A DNA stretch of 64,000 nucleotides from the NCBI RefSeq assembly GCF_000346465.2, contig NC_034013.1, forward strand, positions 5,787,598 through 5,851,597, written 5' to 3'. Shown one piece after another: positions 21,985-35,430 of this stretch; the stretch's first letter is position 1, and each line of letters opens with the position of its first letter. Below the pieces are notes generated by a model, which saw nothing but the letters and a program-made list of their open reading frames with translations, did no database searches and was not told the origin of the DNA. The stretch is from Prunus persica. Lineage: Eukaryota > Streptophyta > Magnoliopsida > Rosales > Rosaceae. The translations under genes were made by a program, and so were the position numbers.

Positions 21985-23160
21985 TTTCTCAATTGATGTT
22001 TAGGTTTTTTTCTCTAGAGTGATGATGATTTTGTTCCTCTAAGAAAATACACACATATATACATATACATGGACACAGAACTTAAATGCTCTCGTCGTCT
22101 TACTATTTTGACATATAAATGTTACCGGATTGAATCTTGACTATTAGTCGGGTAAATTCTTCCATGATGTGGGTGGATTAGATTAACAAAATCTGGTCTT
22201 TATTAATGAATTTTCAAATACATTGAATCTAGTTATGAGATTTTATGGTTATTCTATATTGGTACATAGTAGGAATGGAGGAAATAAAGAATTGGAGAAT
22301 TTAAGAATCGGAAAAGTAATAAATCGGTATGAAAAATTTGTAAGGAGGAATATTCATACGGAATAGGTAAAGCTTTTGCACTTAATAACAACCAAGAAAC
22401 AAGAGAAAAGAAGGAAAGGTTGAATACAAAGAAATGTTAAGGAGGACTTGAATGGACTCATAAAATAAACGAGTGGTTTGACCAAATTCAGGAGAGCCAT
22501 CAATTTGTAGGCCATTTCGAATAGAAACATAGAAACACTTGCTGCTCATATTATTAGACAACATTAATGTGTGTTTTTGCGTTGCGTGCTGTGAAGTATA
22601 AAATTGAATTGTGTACAAATATAAATATATATTTTTCTAGGGTCTGTTGTGTTTTGGAATTATCGTAAAGTGGTAAGTGTATTTTTTTACGTTTATTATT
22701 TATGTGCTTTTATAGAGAAAATTCATTTGTTTTATACCAGCGATACTGAAAAAAGGGCCAAATCAATACAGGACATCGGGGTGAATTCTCTTTAACCACT
22801 TAACTTTAATTCCCACAAATTAGGTATTCTATTATTGAAATTCAATTGGATGTAAAGCATGCTTTTAGAGTCTCAAAGTATAATCACTGTGAAACATTTT
22901 CATGAACCTATTACTCTAGTGATATTTCTCTTCACTAATTATTGATATAACAGTGTTTCTCTTCGTATTATAACAGTAAAGATGAACAAAAAAAGAAATA
23001 CCAATATAAAATCCCTCATTGGTATATATAATAATGATAATAATAACCAGAATTTTGGCATTTGTATGCACATCTCAAATTATTGAATAAATAAATAAAT
23101 AAATAAAAGAACAGAAAATTATTGGTTTGGGGATACAAAAGAAAAAAGGTTACATGTAAG
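21985..23160. other. Intergenic, nothing recognised
   Basis: AT-rich promoter side shared by the S-protein homologue (minus) and UTP18 (plus), which are divergent. An (AAAT)n/(AATA)n run lies at about 23085-23107. No coding sequence supported. Confidence 0.55.
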
Positions 23161-23443
23161 AGTTTAGGGCCAAAACACTTCAGCCCATCTCGCGGCCCAG
23201 CATTGCAGCCATTACCAGAAGTAACTCACCCAACCCACAAGCTCCTAAAACCCTGCTTCTCATCCTTCCACTGCCCCTAAAACCCATCATCCCCTTCACT
23301 AACAGAGCTCCTCACCCTCTTGCCGGCCACCACCTCCTCCTTCGCTCCTCACCCACTTTTGTTGTTTGAACACTCCGAGGCCAAGTCTTGACCGCCCTTT
23401 GCTTCAGTTCTTCTTCCGCTGCTTTGCTCCCGATTTGGCCACG

Positions 23444-24138
23444 GTATTTCTTAATTGCCCAATTTTTCTTCTTTAGGTTCAATTTATATTTTCTTGTAAA
23501 TCTGTTTAATTTTTTCATTTTAGTTTCGTCGAGTTGAGAATCGAGCTTGGTGGTTGCAAGGTTCGGGCATTTATTAGCTAAAAATATAATTATCTCTTGT
23601 GATGCTGTGTAGGCTAGTGGTCTGTGTTGAGGGTTTATTTGGTTGCTGTGTACTGTTCTTGGTTGTCTCCATTTGGGTTTGTCATTTTTTTTTTAGATGG
23701 ATGAGGTTAACTATATGTTGGATTGATGGCAGGATCAATATTAAGAAGGAGACGGTATAAAGTTGTGTCTTGGGTTTTAGTGTTGATGTGGGCTTTCAGC
23801 TTCTTCTTCTTTTTCTTCGGGTCATTGGTTTTCAGACTTTTTTTTTTCCTCAATTTCGCCCACCAGGAGCATGTGCATAACTTGTCTAGAGCTTGTTTGA
23901 GCTGATGTGCTTAGAACTTCGGGAATGTGAATGTTTATGTTAACAACTGAGTTACAAGAATTATGCAGAATTTTGTAATTTGGGAGTTGTAGTTGTCTAA
24001 GATAAGATTTTGCTTAGTTTGGTATTCGAATTATAATTTATTACCTGAATGTTATGTTTCAGTTTTCTACATTTTTTGGAAGACATGTTGGCTGTTAATA
24101 TTGTATACCACCTCAGCTTTCGTTTTTTTGTTTTTCAG
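23444..24138 (+). other. Probable intron in the UTP18 5' leader
   Basis: A GT donor after GGCCACG at 23443 and an AG acceptor after a T-rich tract at 24138 would splice a CT-rich leader exon (about 23250-23443) to 24139-24163, just before the ATG. The order and the pyrimidine tract fit a plant leader intron. Confidence 0.5.
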
Positions 24139-24163
24139 AATCAGAGAGGTTGTCTTGTGAAAG

Positions 24164-25858
24164 ATGAGTCTCATATCCCAAAATATTCCGTCGGCTTTTA
24201 AAGCTCGCAAGACTAATAGGGAGGATACAGATGAGCCATCATTTCTGCAAGGGAATGAACACAATGGAGATGGAAAAGAATCTAGTTTAGATATTATGAG
24301 GACAAAGAAGAGAAAGAAAGCACGCAAGGATGACGATGAGAAGGTGGCAGTTGAGCAGGAAATGGAAATGAAGAAGCTGGAAAGCTTTTTGTTTGGATCA
24401 ATTTATTCCCCAGTTAAATTTGGGAAGGAGGATGAGGAGGAAGCTGGGGACACTGTGGATACAGGCTCTGCTTTATTCTTCGTGGACCGTTCTGCAAATA
24501 GTTTGGCCCCTATTTATGAAGAGGATGCAGACTTCTCGGAAGAGGAGAATAAGCAAAGGAAACCTGTCTGGGTGGATGATGAAGAGGAAAAGGCCAACAT
24601 AAATATTGCTAAAGTTAACAGACTAAGGAAGCTGAGGAAGGAAGAGGATGAGATTTTGATTTCGGGTTCAGAGTATGTGTTAAGATTGAGGGCTCAACAT
24701 GCTAAGCTGAACCCAGGCACAGAATGGTCTCACCTTGATTCAAAGTTGAGGAACAATAGATATTCTGATGATGAATCATCAGATGACGAAAATGGGGTAG
24801 TAGTGGCCCGTGGCTACAAGGATGTAGAAGCTGTTGATGATCTTCTTCGTACAAATGAGGATCTTGTTGTGAAGAGCAGTGGCAAATTGCTGCCTGGACT
24901 TCTTGAATATTCGGTACTTGTGAATGGAAATGCAGAGGAACCTTCTAAAGGTCCAATTAATTCAGTACAGTTTCATAGAAATGCTCAGTTGCTCCTCACT
25001 GCTGGGTTGGATCGAAGGCTTAGATTTTTTCAGATTGATGGAAAACGGAATACTAAAATAGAAAGCATCTTCCTTGATGATTGTCCCATTCGAAAGGCAT
25101 CTTTTTTGCCTGATGGATCACAGGTTATTATAGCTGGAAGGAGGAACTTCTTTTACAGCTTTGATTTAGTGAAGGCAAAGGTTGATAAAATAGGTCCCCT
25201 GGTTGGTAGAGATGAAAAAAGCTTGGAAGTTTTTGAGGTTTCCCCTGATTCTAGCACAATTGCCTTTGTGGGCAATGAAGGTTATATCTTGTTGGTTTCC
25301 TCTAAAACGAAGGAATTGATTGGGACACTCAAGATGAATGGAACTGTTCGCTCTTTATCTTTTGCCAATGATGGGAAGCAATTATTGAGCTCTGGTGGTG
25401 ATGGACAGGTTTACCACTGGGATCTGAGAACAGGGGCCTGCTTCCACAAGGCACTTGATGAAGGTTGCATAAATGGTACCGCTTTGTGTACATCTCCAAA
25501 TGGGACCATGTTTGCTGCTGGTTCAGACAGTGGGATTGTCAATATTTACAATAGAGAGGAGTTTTTAGGGGGAAAGAGAAAACCTATCAAGGCCATCGAG
25601 AATCTTACAACCAAAGTAGATTTTCTGAAGTTCAATAATGATGCTCAAATATTGGCTATTTGTTCAAGCATGCAGAAGAACAGCTTAAAGTTGGTACATG
25701 TTCCATCATTTACTGTATTTTCCAACTGGCCTCCTCAGAAAAAAGCCCTACATTATCCCCGATGTTTGGATTTTAGTCCTGGCGGAGGCATCATGGCTGT
25801 GGGTAATGCTGCTGGAAAAGTGTTATTGTACAAGTTGCATCATTACCATCATGCATAG
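24164..25858 (+). CDS. UTP18: U3 snoRNA-associated protein 18 (UTP18), WD40 protein
   Basis: Nucleolar component of the small-subunit processome (UTP-B subcomplex), needed for early cleavages of pre-18S rRNA. Single coding exon, 564 residues. The N-terminal 210 residues are charged and acidic (RTKKRKKARKDDDE, FGKEDEEEAGD, DEEEKANINI), followed by a conserved SEYVLRLRAQHAKLNPGTEW segment. Residues about 250-560 form a WD40 propeller with repeats such as PINSVQFHRNAQLLLTAGLD, SSGGDGQVYHWDLRTG and the conserved C-terminal FSPGGGIMAVGNAAGKVLLY. Length equals that of known plant homologues (about 550). Start chosen because it is the first ATG after the putative leader intron. Tail-to-tail with the calcium sensor gene on the other strand. 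Confidence 0.95.
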   Translation: MSLISQNIPSAFKARKTNREDTDEPSFLQGNEHNGDGKESSLDIMRTKKRKKARKDDDEKVAVEQEMEMKKLESFLFGSIYSPVKFGKEDEEEAGDTVDTGSALFFVDRSANSLAPIYEEDADFSEEENKQRKPVWVDDEEEKANINIAKVNRLRKLRKEEDEILISGSEYVLRLRAQHAKLNPGTEWSHLDSKLRNNRYSDDESSDDENGVVVARGYKDVEAVDDLLRTNEDLVVKSSGKLLPGLLEYSVLVNGNAEEPSKGPINSVQFHRNAQLLLTAGLDRRLRFFQIDGKRNTKIESIFLDDCPIRKASFLPDGSQVIIAGRRNFFYSFDLVKAKVDKIGPLVGRDEKSLEVFEVSPDSSTIAFVGNEGYILLVSSKTKELIGTLKMNGTVRSLSFANDGKQLLSSGGDGQVYHWDLRTGACFHKALDEGCINGTALCTSPNGTMFAAGSDSGIVNIYNREEFLGGKRKPIKAIENLTTKVDFLKFNNDAQILAICSSMQKNSLKLVHVPSFTVFSNWPPQKKALHYPRCLDFSPGGGIMAVGNAAGKVLLYKLHHYHHA

Positions 25859-27139
25859 GGTGAATGTTGTGAGGGGCAGTAATGGATCACTTAAGAGGTA
25901 AGGTTTACCGACATTTCCAATTAAATTGGTCTGGAAAGACAGTTTATCTTGGGATTCACTCATAGGTGCCAAGTGCTAGGATGGCTTCTTTTTCCAGAAA
26001 AATTGCTGCTCTAGTTTTGACCTGTAATGTATTTCTTTCCTTTTTTCCGGACATTGTACCAAATTTTCATTAAATTTTTTGGTGGCAAGGTCTGCACATT
26101 TCATGTAATTCCCTTCTTTCATTCCAATCAATTTTATTGCAAGAACCGCCAATGTTTTCTGCTACACCCGAATTTTATACATAACAGGTTGATAAGCCAC
26201 GAGTCAGGTGGAAGTAGGTATGGCTTTGAATCATATTGTGTAGGTGCACAATCCACCAGTTTTTTGCAAAGAAATAGTCGCATGGTAGATAATGTATTGT
26301 GGTGCATTGTAATTTGTCTCTCTACGCCTCTGAACCTCATTTGTACCCAACACAAAATGTATTATGAAGCAAATATAATTGTTATTCATATCTTATTGTT
26401 TATACAAAGCTGGTCTGTATGCACGCAGCAAAGTTCACAGCTAAGCCACCAAAATTGTCTAAACCAACCCACCTACCACTGTCGCCACCGGCCATGGTTG
26501 TCAGTGGCACCTCACTCACTTCCTCTTTTAGGGTGGGAGGGTCGAGAGGGTAGAAAGCACTCTTAGAAAACCGGTCGGCTTAGAATTTCGATGCTTTTGA
26601 ATTAAGCTTTCTTAGCATAATTTTACTTTAGAGTTTAACAGTACTTTCATTTTACTATTCTTTTTTCCTCAGGTTCACCATCGTCAACTTTTCTGTGTGA
26701 AGGCATGGATAGTTTGGGAAGGCCCATAACACTTCCTACAAACCCTATACACAAACTTGTATTCCAATAGAAAAGAAAACAAGAAAAGAAAAAAGGAAAC
26801 TCGAAAAACATCTTCACCCACTCCAAATTGCATGGTTATTTTCAATAATATGAGAAAAAAACTATACATTATCTCACTTCTCCAAGCATGAAAAAATCAC
26901 CAACAATGGCTAGAAAATTTCCATTATATGGAAGGTGCTTTACAAATCGACCAAAAAGAACTTACTACTGGGTGATTTTATAACCCATCGCAGGCAGCTC
27001 TACCTCCTTGCATCAAATATACCAATTTCCATCATTTCTTTGTTGTCACAGTTGATTTCAACCCCAAAAAAAAAAAAAAAAAAAACTACAAGCCACTAAA
27101 ATTAAACGCTAATGCAGGATCTTTCTAAGCTACTGCCTC
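25859..27139. other. 3' flanks of UTP18 and the CBL gene
   Basis: Convergent 3' ends with no further gene recognised. Probable UTP18 3' untranslated sequence extends several hundred bases. An A-rich run of about 20 bases is at 27066-27085, just past the CBL stop. Confidence 0.5.
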
Positions 27140-30100
27140 TCACGTAGCAATCTCATCAACCTCAGAATTAAATACAAAACTTGGAAATGTAGTAGTAATA
27201 TCCCTGCGTAGATAAATCATAACATTTTAAGAGATTTATGAAAGAATGACATCTGCATATGAAATAGAAAAGACTTGTTCCATACCTAAGATAGGGGAGG
27301 GTCATGATCTTTAATAATGATGGATTCTTAGAGACAAAATTGTTCCATTCATATCTGTCAATCTTCCCATCTTGATTTACATCAGCTTCCAAGAAAGTCT
27401 GGCCACAAATATGAGAAAAATAAATGCCAAATTAATTTTGTGATGTTAGAAGCGGGGGAAATTGGAAATTAGAAAAGAAAAAACGAAAGCAGGGATGAAA
27501 ATAAAATGCTGAGATATTCATTTTAGTCTTATCAAGATACTGAAACACAAAGAATGACTCTAAAATGTATTAACTATGGATCTCCAAATCGGTACCCCAA
27601 AATGCACTTAAATTATTATATATAAGTCTTGTGTCAATCCCAATGGACTGGCATTCATAAGCTCGAATAAGATCAGCTATCTGCATCCCAAATATTTAAC
27701 TTAACCGTGTTTTCGTGAAGAAACAATCTGGAAGGCTTCAATGAGTTTCACAAGACAAATGCATACAGTTTTGTGCCTCATGTGCTCAGGCATGTCATCA
27801 ATGACAACTTACCTTGTCAAGAATTAGCTCAATAGTCTCATCAGCCAGCTTCATTTCAGACTCACAAAGAAGTGCAATTAACATTTGTTTGACCTGCCAA
27901 AAACACAAACAATGAAGATGTGGGCAAGGAGGTTTAACATATCCATAAGTGATGGGTTTGATTAGAAACTTGCAAATAGGTGCCACCATAGTAGAAAAGT
28001 AATATAAAAGAGAACATCTGAGAAGAAAAAAATACAGAGACTAACTCCTAACCTTTAAAAGATCTGAAAAAAAATCTATACAGGAAGAAATATTCAGACC
28101 GCATCCAAGGAAAAGGAGTTTCAGAATATTCAAGTGAAAAGAAAATTAAAAAAACAATATATGCTGGAACCCTTCCAATGACATTATTTTTCACGTCGCC
28201 TCAGATATTATGCTCTCGATCTCAGAAATTACTAAAAAGAGAAACAAAAATCCACAAGTTGCTGGAAATTCACTTGCTTTCTTTTTAGAATTCTATACAT
28301 TATCTTTCCATTTCCTCATCCTTCTAATCTTTTATAAGGTTAGTTTTATAAATTCAATTTGCTGAGCCACGCAGACTACTAAATTCACTTCCTTTTATTT
28401 TATTTTTTGAGAGTTCTAAATTTTTTTTTTCAACTCCTCATCCTTCCTAGTGTTTTATAAGGTTGGTTTTATAAAATTCAATTTGCTGAGCCATTCATGC
28501 TCTACTTAAACCAACTTCATGATACAAAGAAATTTTTTACAGTCTCGTTACCATGGTGGACATAATACTTCACCACCCCCGCCATCAGTTCTAGCTATGT
28601 GAACTTCATGTCATAATACTTGACCACCCCCACAACGAGTTCTAGTTTTGCCAACTTCATTATAGAAAGATAGTGGTTACATTACCACTCCCACAGGAGA
28701 CACAATGCTTAACCACCCGTGCAAAGGGTTATAATTAATTTTATTTCCTAAACCATTTGGCCATAACTAAATGAGGCATACAAAGTATGAGGGGAAAAAA
28801 AAACAGGAAGATGGATACCAACATACCTCTTGGCGCTCAATAAATCCCGTGCTATCCAAATCATAAAGCTTAAATGAAACTGCGACACAACATTAAAAAA
28901 AAGTGCAAATTTAGAACGTAGTATAGGTATGTAGAGTGCAGTGGCACATAAAGAACCCTGCTCTTTGAATACTTCTAAGATATTTATATGTCCTTTCAAC
29001 TTACAATCAATCTTGTCCTCTAGTTGGGCATTGGGATGGAAGACATTGAGTGATTTCACAAAGTCACTGAAATCAATAACACCCTTTCGCTTCACATCAA
29101 ACAGATCAAATATCTGCATGTAGAGTTGGTTCAAGACCAAAAGTCAAAAAAATTTGCAAAAGGAAATTTAGAGAGCAAAGATAAGTGATATTTATCATCA
29201 GTCATTTTTTGTAACAGTGCAAACTAGGACAATAGAATACCCAGCACCAGAGGTCCTGTTTTCGAATCCCCCTCCCCCAATATCACTTGTGTCAAAAAAT
29301 AAATAAATAAATACAAGTTTCCTAATATAAGAATTTTCAATGGAAAGACCCACAAGTTTCATGAAATTAGTTTTATGTTGTAAAAATTTTTAATTAATTA
29401 ACAGCATTATTTCAATGTTTATAAATATAAACATAATCTGCACAAAAAACTACATAAATAATTCAAATGATAAAATACTTACCCGATTTGCAAAGAGATT
29501 TTCTTTCTTTCTATTCTTGAAAATGGCTAGCTGAAATTCTTCCTGCATAAGAAAATTCAATGTCACGTTTTCCTAATAGATGTGTGCATATAATTCTTTG
29601 TAACATTATGTTACTATAATAGATATTTAGCAAAACATTTTAACCAGATAAGTGTATATCTTTAACATAATTATGTGTAACTTATAATTCGAAGCTGATT
29701 TTGAAGATATTTGGACCCGAATAGTAAAGGCTAAGCTCCATGTTCATTAACATATGATACACTGCCATCCCTTTTAACGCTATTGTAACTTTCAATGATA
29801 TAATGTCGATACAGTTAACTGTTATCCCACAGTCAGAACACCCCAGTCCTTTTCCATCCACTTTAATAAAAACTTGAAGTTCTAAAATAAAGAAGGCTGG
29901 GGAAGAGGAGGGGAAAGAGTTAGCATGATGGTTGCAAGGAGATACATACCTTGTTTATCAACCCATCATCAATCACAGAACTGCTAATACTCTTATATAG
30001 CTCAAAGAGTGCTTCAACTTCACTAACTGTAACTGGGGAACAAAATGATATCATTAAAGGAAACTGAGTGAGTGAGTTTGCATGTGTGCGTTAGAGAGAG

Positions 30101-30736
30101 ACAAAGAGATGAAATGATGCGTTTAACTGATATATCTTGTAAAAGAAAATTCTGAGATAAAGGAAGATAATTTTTTTTTAAAGCCCTTGATTATCCTTTG
30201 AGACCATAATTGGGTCTATAACCCATCAAAGCTAACACCAGTTAATTGAGAGAGAATTTAAAGGTTCATCTCAAGAGGACTTCTATTATTCTCCCATCTT
30301 TTGGGTTTTAATAGGAGCCAAAGCCCAATTCCCATAAACAAGAACTCTGGAGTAACATAAGATCAACTGGTCTTACAATTCAGAAAAAGATAGATTTTTT
30401 TTTATATATTGGCTGAGACAACTGAAACAAGTAGGAAAACCTGATAATAATTAGTCAAGATTAACAAACTAAATATAGGGCTTTCATTGTTAATCATAGA
30501 TTAAAATCAACGCTGGTTGGATGGGTCAGCTATCATATCCAGAATTACCAGAGACTCGGGGACGTAAAAACATTTAGTCATCATGAGTCAAAAGGAGAAG
30601 TGCCTAGAACATCATGATAGGAAAAATGAAAAACCATTAACGAAACAGTGAACTTACAAGCTGTTTGCGAAGCAAGGCTCACTGGATCCTCGTGTCCAGG
30701 AAACTGCCGCCTTGCTTTAGAACTAAAACAACCCAT
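27140..30736 (-). CDS. CBL1/9-like: Calcineurin B-like calcium sensor, CBL1/CBL9 type
   Basis: Four-EF-hand sensor that binds Ca2+ and recruits CIPK kinases to the plasma membrane. Coding exons (minus strand): 30658-30736, 29950-30032, 29483-29542, 29005-29113, 28827-28879, 27813-27893, 27286-27398, 27140-27203. All junctions have GT/AG borders and join in frame to 213 residues, the exact family length. It starts [18 protein letters not shown], so glycine 2 and cysteine 3 fit N-myristoylation and S-acylation as in CBL1/CBL9. EF-hand features include the [13 protein letters not shown] loop; [15 protein letters not shown] and [14 protein letters not shown] mark the middle hands. The C-terminus [17 protein letters not shown] carries the FPSF motif whose serine is phosphorylated by CIPKs, and the VDEIAT ending points to CBL1/CBL9 rather than CBL2/3. 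A leader exon probably ends at 31658. Confidence 0.96.
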
Positions 30737-31657
30737 TTAGAGCATTTATCCCACGCCAAAGGTCAGTTTACCCTCCCCTCCCCAGGCCTTAGGCCTCCTT
30801 TGTACCCAAAAAGAAAAACGGCATATTAGTGAAGAAGACAAAGCAGTAATTCTGGAATAACGCTTAGCATCACTAAAATACATCATCAAGCCCATCTTAA
30901 CATTGCATCTACAGATACAAATTCAAGCATTGCCATGCAAAAATAATTAGTAAATAAAAGAATCATATAATTACATTGCTGGACTTAATTTGTAGCTCTA
31001 AAAAGTAAAAAAAATCATATGCACAAGGAATAATTAAAACCATCCATCAATTTGTTTAAAAAAAACATTGACAACCAGAATTGAACTTATAACAGCCATC
31101 CAATACCTAAAAAAAATTACTATCTAACTGTTTGGAAAATAGATTAGGAAGAGAAAAATAAAGAAAGGTATAAATTATTTCACACACTAAGGTTCAAAAA
31201 TGTCAAGCTCCATTTTTCTCTTAAATTCCTAAAAGAACTAAAGGAAAATAAATCATATTCCTCTTTCTTCTTAAAATATCAACCCAATGAAATAGTTCGA
31301 TTGGACATAGATAAGCTCTAAGCAACAAATTAAGTAGTTAACATAGGATCGAACAAATGATTTGGTAGAGTTCATATCATTTTAGAGGTCCCAGTGAATG
31401 ACATATCCTAGAATAAAAATTTTAATTTTCCTCGCTCATCTTTTCTCCTCTAATTTCCCAGCAACCAAACATAAAATTCCAAGAAAAACATCAAAACCAA
31501 AACCCAGATCACAAAACCCCCTGCATATCAAAAAAATGAGCACTTTCTCAAAAACACACCACAAAAACCAAAACTACATCATACCCACAAAAATTTAACC
31601 CACAAGGGACCAACTTTATCGCACAGTTTAAAGAAAAGCAATGTAAAAGAGACTTAC

Positions 31658-31740
31658 CGACCAAGAAATTGGCCGGAAAACTACTGCTCCGCTACCAATT
31701 TTGGAGAGGGAAATGCTTTTATATAGAATCAGAGACGCAA
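31658..31740 (-). other. Probable 5' leader exon of the CBL gene
   Basis: Minus strand reads a donor (TCG|GTAAGTC) at 31657/31658 preceded by a GC-richer, leader-like stretch. The matching acceptor just upstream of the ATG at 30736 is not clear. The 3' limit is set by the donor; the other limit is a guess. Confidence 0.35.
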
Positions 31741-34081
31741 CGAACTGGAACAGAGGCAGAAAAACAGAAATGGGTTTATTGGGGAAGACAAAGAAGTGCT
31801 TTTGGAGATGTAAATCGGACGGCTGAGGTTGATCTTGATCTCTAAGTTCTCGAGAAATTCACGCTCATTTGTCTAAAATAGGAGAAATTAAAATTCCACC
31901 TAATAGAGCTGCTGGCGAACTTAGAAACAAAAGCCACCAAGGAAATAAATAAGTAGCAGGAGGAGGGAGGAGGACAGTCCAGGGCACGTGGGGTTAGAGC
32001 GCGTGATGGGAATTGGACTTCCTGGTTTGGGTTTTTTCTTTTTTTTCAAGGGGTTTTGGTATTTGGCTTGCAGATTAGAATATTCCGATGATGAAATTTA
32101 AGATACTTTAAGCTCTGCAAGCCAATTTTTTTATATATAATCAAATCTTTTTAACCTATTTGGTTAGCTATGATAAGTATTAAGATTTTCCAACTAAATC
32201 TATCTAAGTATAGCTATTTATTTTTAGTTTTTATACTAAATAAATCAATATCTACTAAAGCCCAAAAGAGAAAGATATAAAAATCAGAAAAGAAATCAAT
32301 AACTTCACGTTATTACCTAAAATAAATTTATCTCAGGTGTTATTATATTATTGATCTGAAATAGCAAAAAGTAATATTCCTATTGCATGAGAATTTCTCT
32401 CATGAGGCTAAGTCTATGTCTGGCAATTCATAGGGTGTTCAATTGAGTAAAGTCCATAAAAATTTGGATGTATTCAATCAAGACTTGTAATAACTGACAA
32501 TTATACTATTAAACATTTTTACTTTCTTTAAAAAATAGAAATTTCATTTAAAACCGAATATCGAGAAACATGTGCAGCATATAGAGAAAATGTTACTAAC
32601 ATAATAGTCACAAATACAACGAGAACTGAAAATCACTTTCGCAATTCGACTACTAGCATACAAAGAAGCACTTATGTCCTGGTCTAATAAAACTTATTTA
32701 CTACTTTAATCCCAAAAGAACTTTTATATTACTATATATTACAATAATGAGAACTAATTTATACATGCAAATACTTCTTTGTATGCTTAACCAATTTATT
32801 ATTGCATAAGGGATTTCCAATATTTCTTTGTATGTTTAATTAGTACTTATTTGGTGTAACAAAATTTCTTAATTTATTACATTATATACTATGTGGGAGC
32901 AAGAATTCTCCAACTAATAATGTAACAATACGTAAATTAGATGCAAAAAACACTATTTTGATAACTGGTAGAGGAAGTCATTTCTGATATGTCCATTGAG
33001 AAGTTGAGCCACACTTCAACCCGATACTTTTGGGGTCACCTTCAAACTCGGGAATGGGATTAACCATGGAGAAGTAGTTGATCTAACCATTTCATTGATT
33101 CCCATATATCTAGGTTCCTCGACTCTTGGCTTTTCCCTTTTTTGGTAAGTAAACATGCCCAGTGCGAGAAACTAATCACCCCAAGACCATAAAAGCCAGC
33201 ATCCATCAAACAAAGAAGGTAACATGCCCTAGAAGCAAGAACTTTACCTCTTTGGAGTTGCATATTCTAAATCCAACTTAGGTGTCGGAGATGCTTTGGC
33301 TCACCCTACACCGGTGTTCTTGATATGGGTGGTTATGTGTTGTTAATTATCATAATATTATTTGATTAATGTTGATATGTTCATATATTATCGGTGATGG
33401 TTGGAAATCTTGGGTTGATAAAGAAATTATGGAAAATAAGGTAATGGGAAGGATCTTTTGTGTAGTTGAGTTTCACCATTATGGTGACCAAGTTCATATT
33501 GAGATCAATGGTTTAGGCAAGACGACTAGCAAACGGTGAATTATGAGATTATTGAGATGAGTGTTAGTTTATATAAATGGGCACTCGAGACCAAGTGGTA
33601 TAAGAATGGTATGGGATGTGCGAGGTCTACTTGTTCAGTTATATGAATTAACAGGAATAGACAAATATACACTACTATCTTTGATTTAATATTGGCATGT
33701 CACTTAATTTAGTTTATATCAATCTATTGTAATGAGGTTTATGTCTCTAATGAGTTGTGGTTTCACTCACGCCTTTATAGACCTTGTAGCCTTAAAATCC
33801 AATAAACGAGTGGTAGGTGAGCTAAGGTTAAATTAGATGAGAGTGGTAAAACTTTATCTATTTCTTATACATTTGTAAGATTTTATACCGATTTGTATAT
33901 ATATAAAAAGTTTATTTACACCTATGTTTTTGCCATTTTTATTTTTATCTTTTATTTATCACACACCGAGTACGGAATTTCACTATACCCCGAGTCCGGA
34001 GTGTGACAGGGCAATTATCTTAATGATAGTTTGGCATATCTTAGACTGTATTTGGCATTTGAGTTTCACTATTTAGAGTAG
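31741..34081. other. Intergenic upstream of the CBL gene
   Basis: No gene seen. A CACGTG G-box hexamer lies at about 31985. Around 33960-34006 a segment ending CCGGAGTGTGACA resembles the end of a gypsy-type LTR, but no matching start was found. Confidence 0.4.
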
Positions 34082-34089
34082 ATTACCAT

Positions 34090-34613
34090 TAGGGATGACA
34101 ATGGGTCGAATCAGGGGTGGGTATGCCATTCTTATTTCCATCCCCGTTAAGCTTTTTTCTCCCATCCCCCCTTTATACCCGCAATATTCATATAATGGGA
34201 ATTCCCTATCCCCACCTTCGTCATTCCCCGAATAGCCCCATTACTGAAGAAAAAACCAATATAAAACTACTTTGTTGAAAGAAAAAAAAAATAGAATTAG
34301 GGCAAGATAATGAATATATATAATATATACATATAAGACAATATAAGAATGTTTACATATTGACTAGAACTTAACTAAATATACGTATAAGACAATATTA
34401 TAAATATATAATATAATAAAAGGATATATATATTCTATAACAAGGAGGGTTCGGGGCGGGGATTAAAATACCATCCACACCCCTCCCCGAACACCATACC
34501 CAAAATTTTCTCCATACTCATCCCTATACCCGTTTTTTTATCCTTCATACCCGACCTAGTAGGGTTGAATTTCCACAAAAACCCTTACACAAGGGGGAAA
34601 ATTGTCATCCCTA
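34090..34613. mobile_element. Non-autonomous hAT-type element
   Basis: 524 bp with 13-bp inverted ends TAGGGATGACAAT...ATTGTCATCCCTA. Flanks are ATTACCAT (34082-34089) and AGTACCAT (34614-34621), an 8-bp target duplication with one mismatch, as expected for hAT. Interior has GGGG/CCCC-rich blocks near both ends and no transposase. Confidence 0.75.
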
Positions 34614-35430
34614 AGTACCATAAGGTATATGCCACTTCCTATTTTAAGATGCGCAAGACCCAAGGATGGTATATTGTAGTTATTCTTGGTTGTCTTTGGC
34701 CCTAATGAAACCAAAAAAGAAAAGGACCTAACTCTAAGCTTTTCTTTAATTTTTTTTACTGACACAAGAACTTGGGGATTAAACTATTAATCAAGTGATA
34801 TTTTCTTTCTCAATCTTGGAAGATATCCAACTTCAAATTTCCATGTTATATTGATAGAAAAATGGAAGAAAAGTGGGAGTTAAATTTGTTACTGTGTAAG
34901 TAAGTTCTTTACCACTACAAAAAGTTCCGACATATTTTGATCTAACTTTTAAAATTGTCCTACTTTAATCAAGAGAATTTTTTTTGTTTGGGATTTCGAA
35001 TTTTTTATGCTTTGGAACTTTATTGTTTGGCACTTCCATTTTTAAACATTTAAAAATCACAAATGATCCTTGTGGTTAATCTTCTATGTCCAAATTAGTT
35101 TTGTGGTTTTAATTTTGTTAGACCTTGTGGTCTTCACATGTTACTAGTCTTAGTTAAATCTCTACCTTTAAGGGTATTATGATCATTTTGAGTCTATTTT
35201 ACTAAATTACGGATACTCAGCCAAGAAATTGATGCATAATGATTATACCATCGTTGCTCGTAACGCACACAATGACGTCCCCTTACCCAAAATTGACTAA
35301 AATTGGTAACAAATGTAAACTACAAGACCTATCTTGACATATAAAGTAAACCACATTGAGCATTTGTGATTTTATACAGGTTTAAACCATAGAAACACAA
35401 GAAAAATGTTTCTAAAAATGTATAACTTAA

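Noticed and set aside
33960..34006. Possible gypsy LTR end (CCGGAGTGTGACA)
   Set aside because: No matching LTR start, primer site, coding sequence or target duplication could be found.
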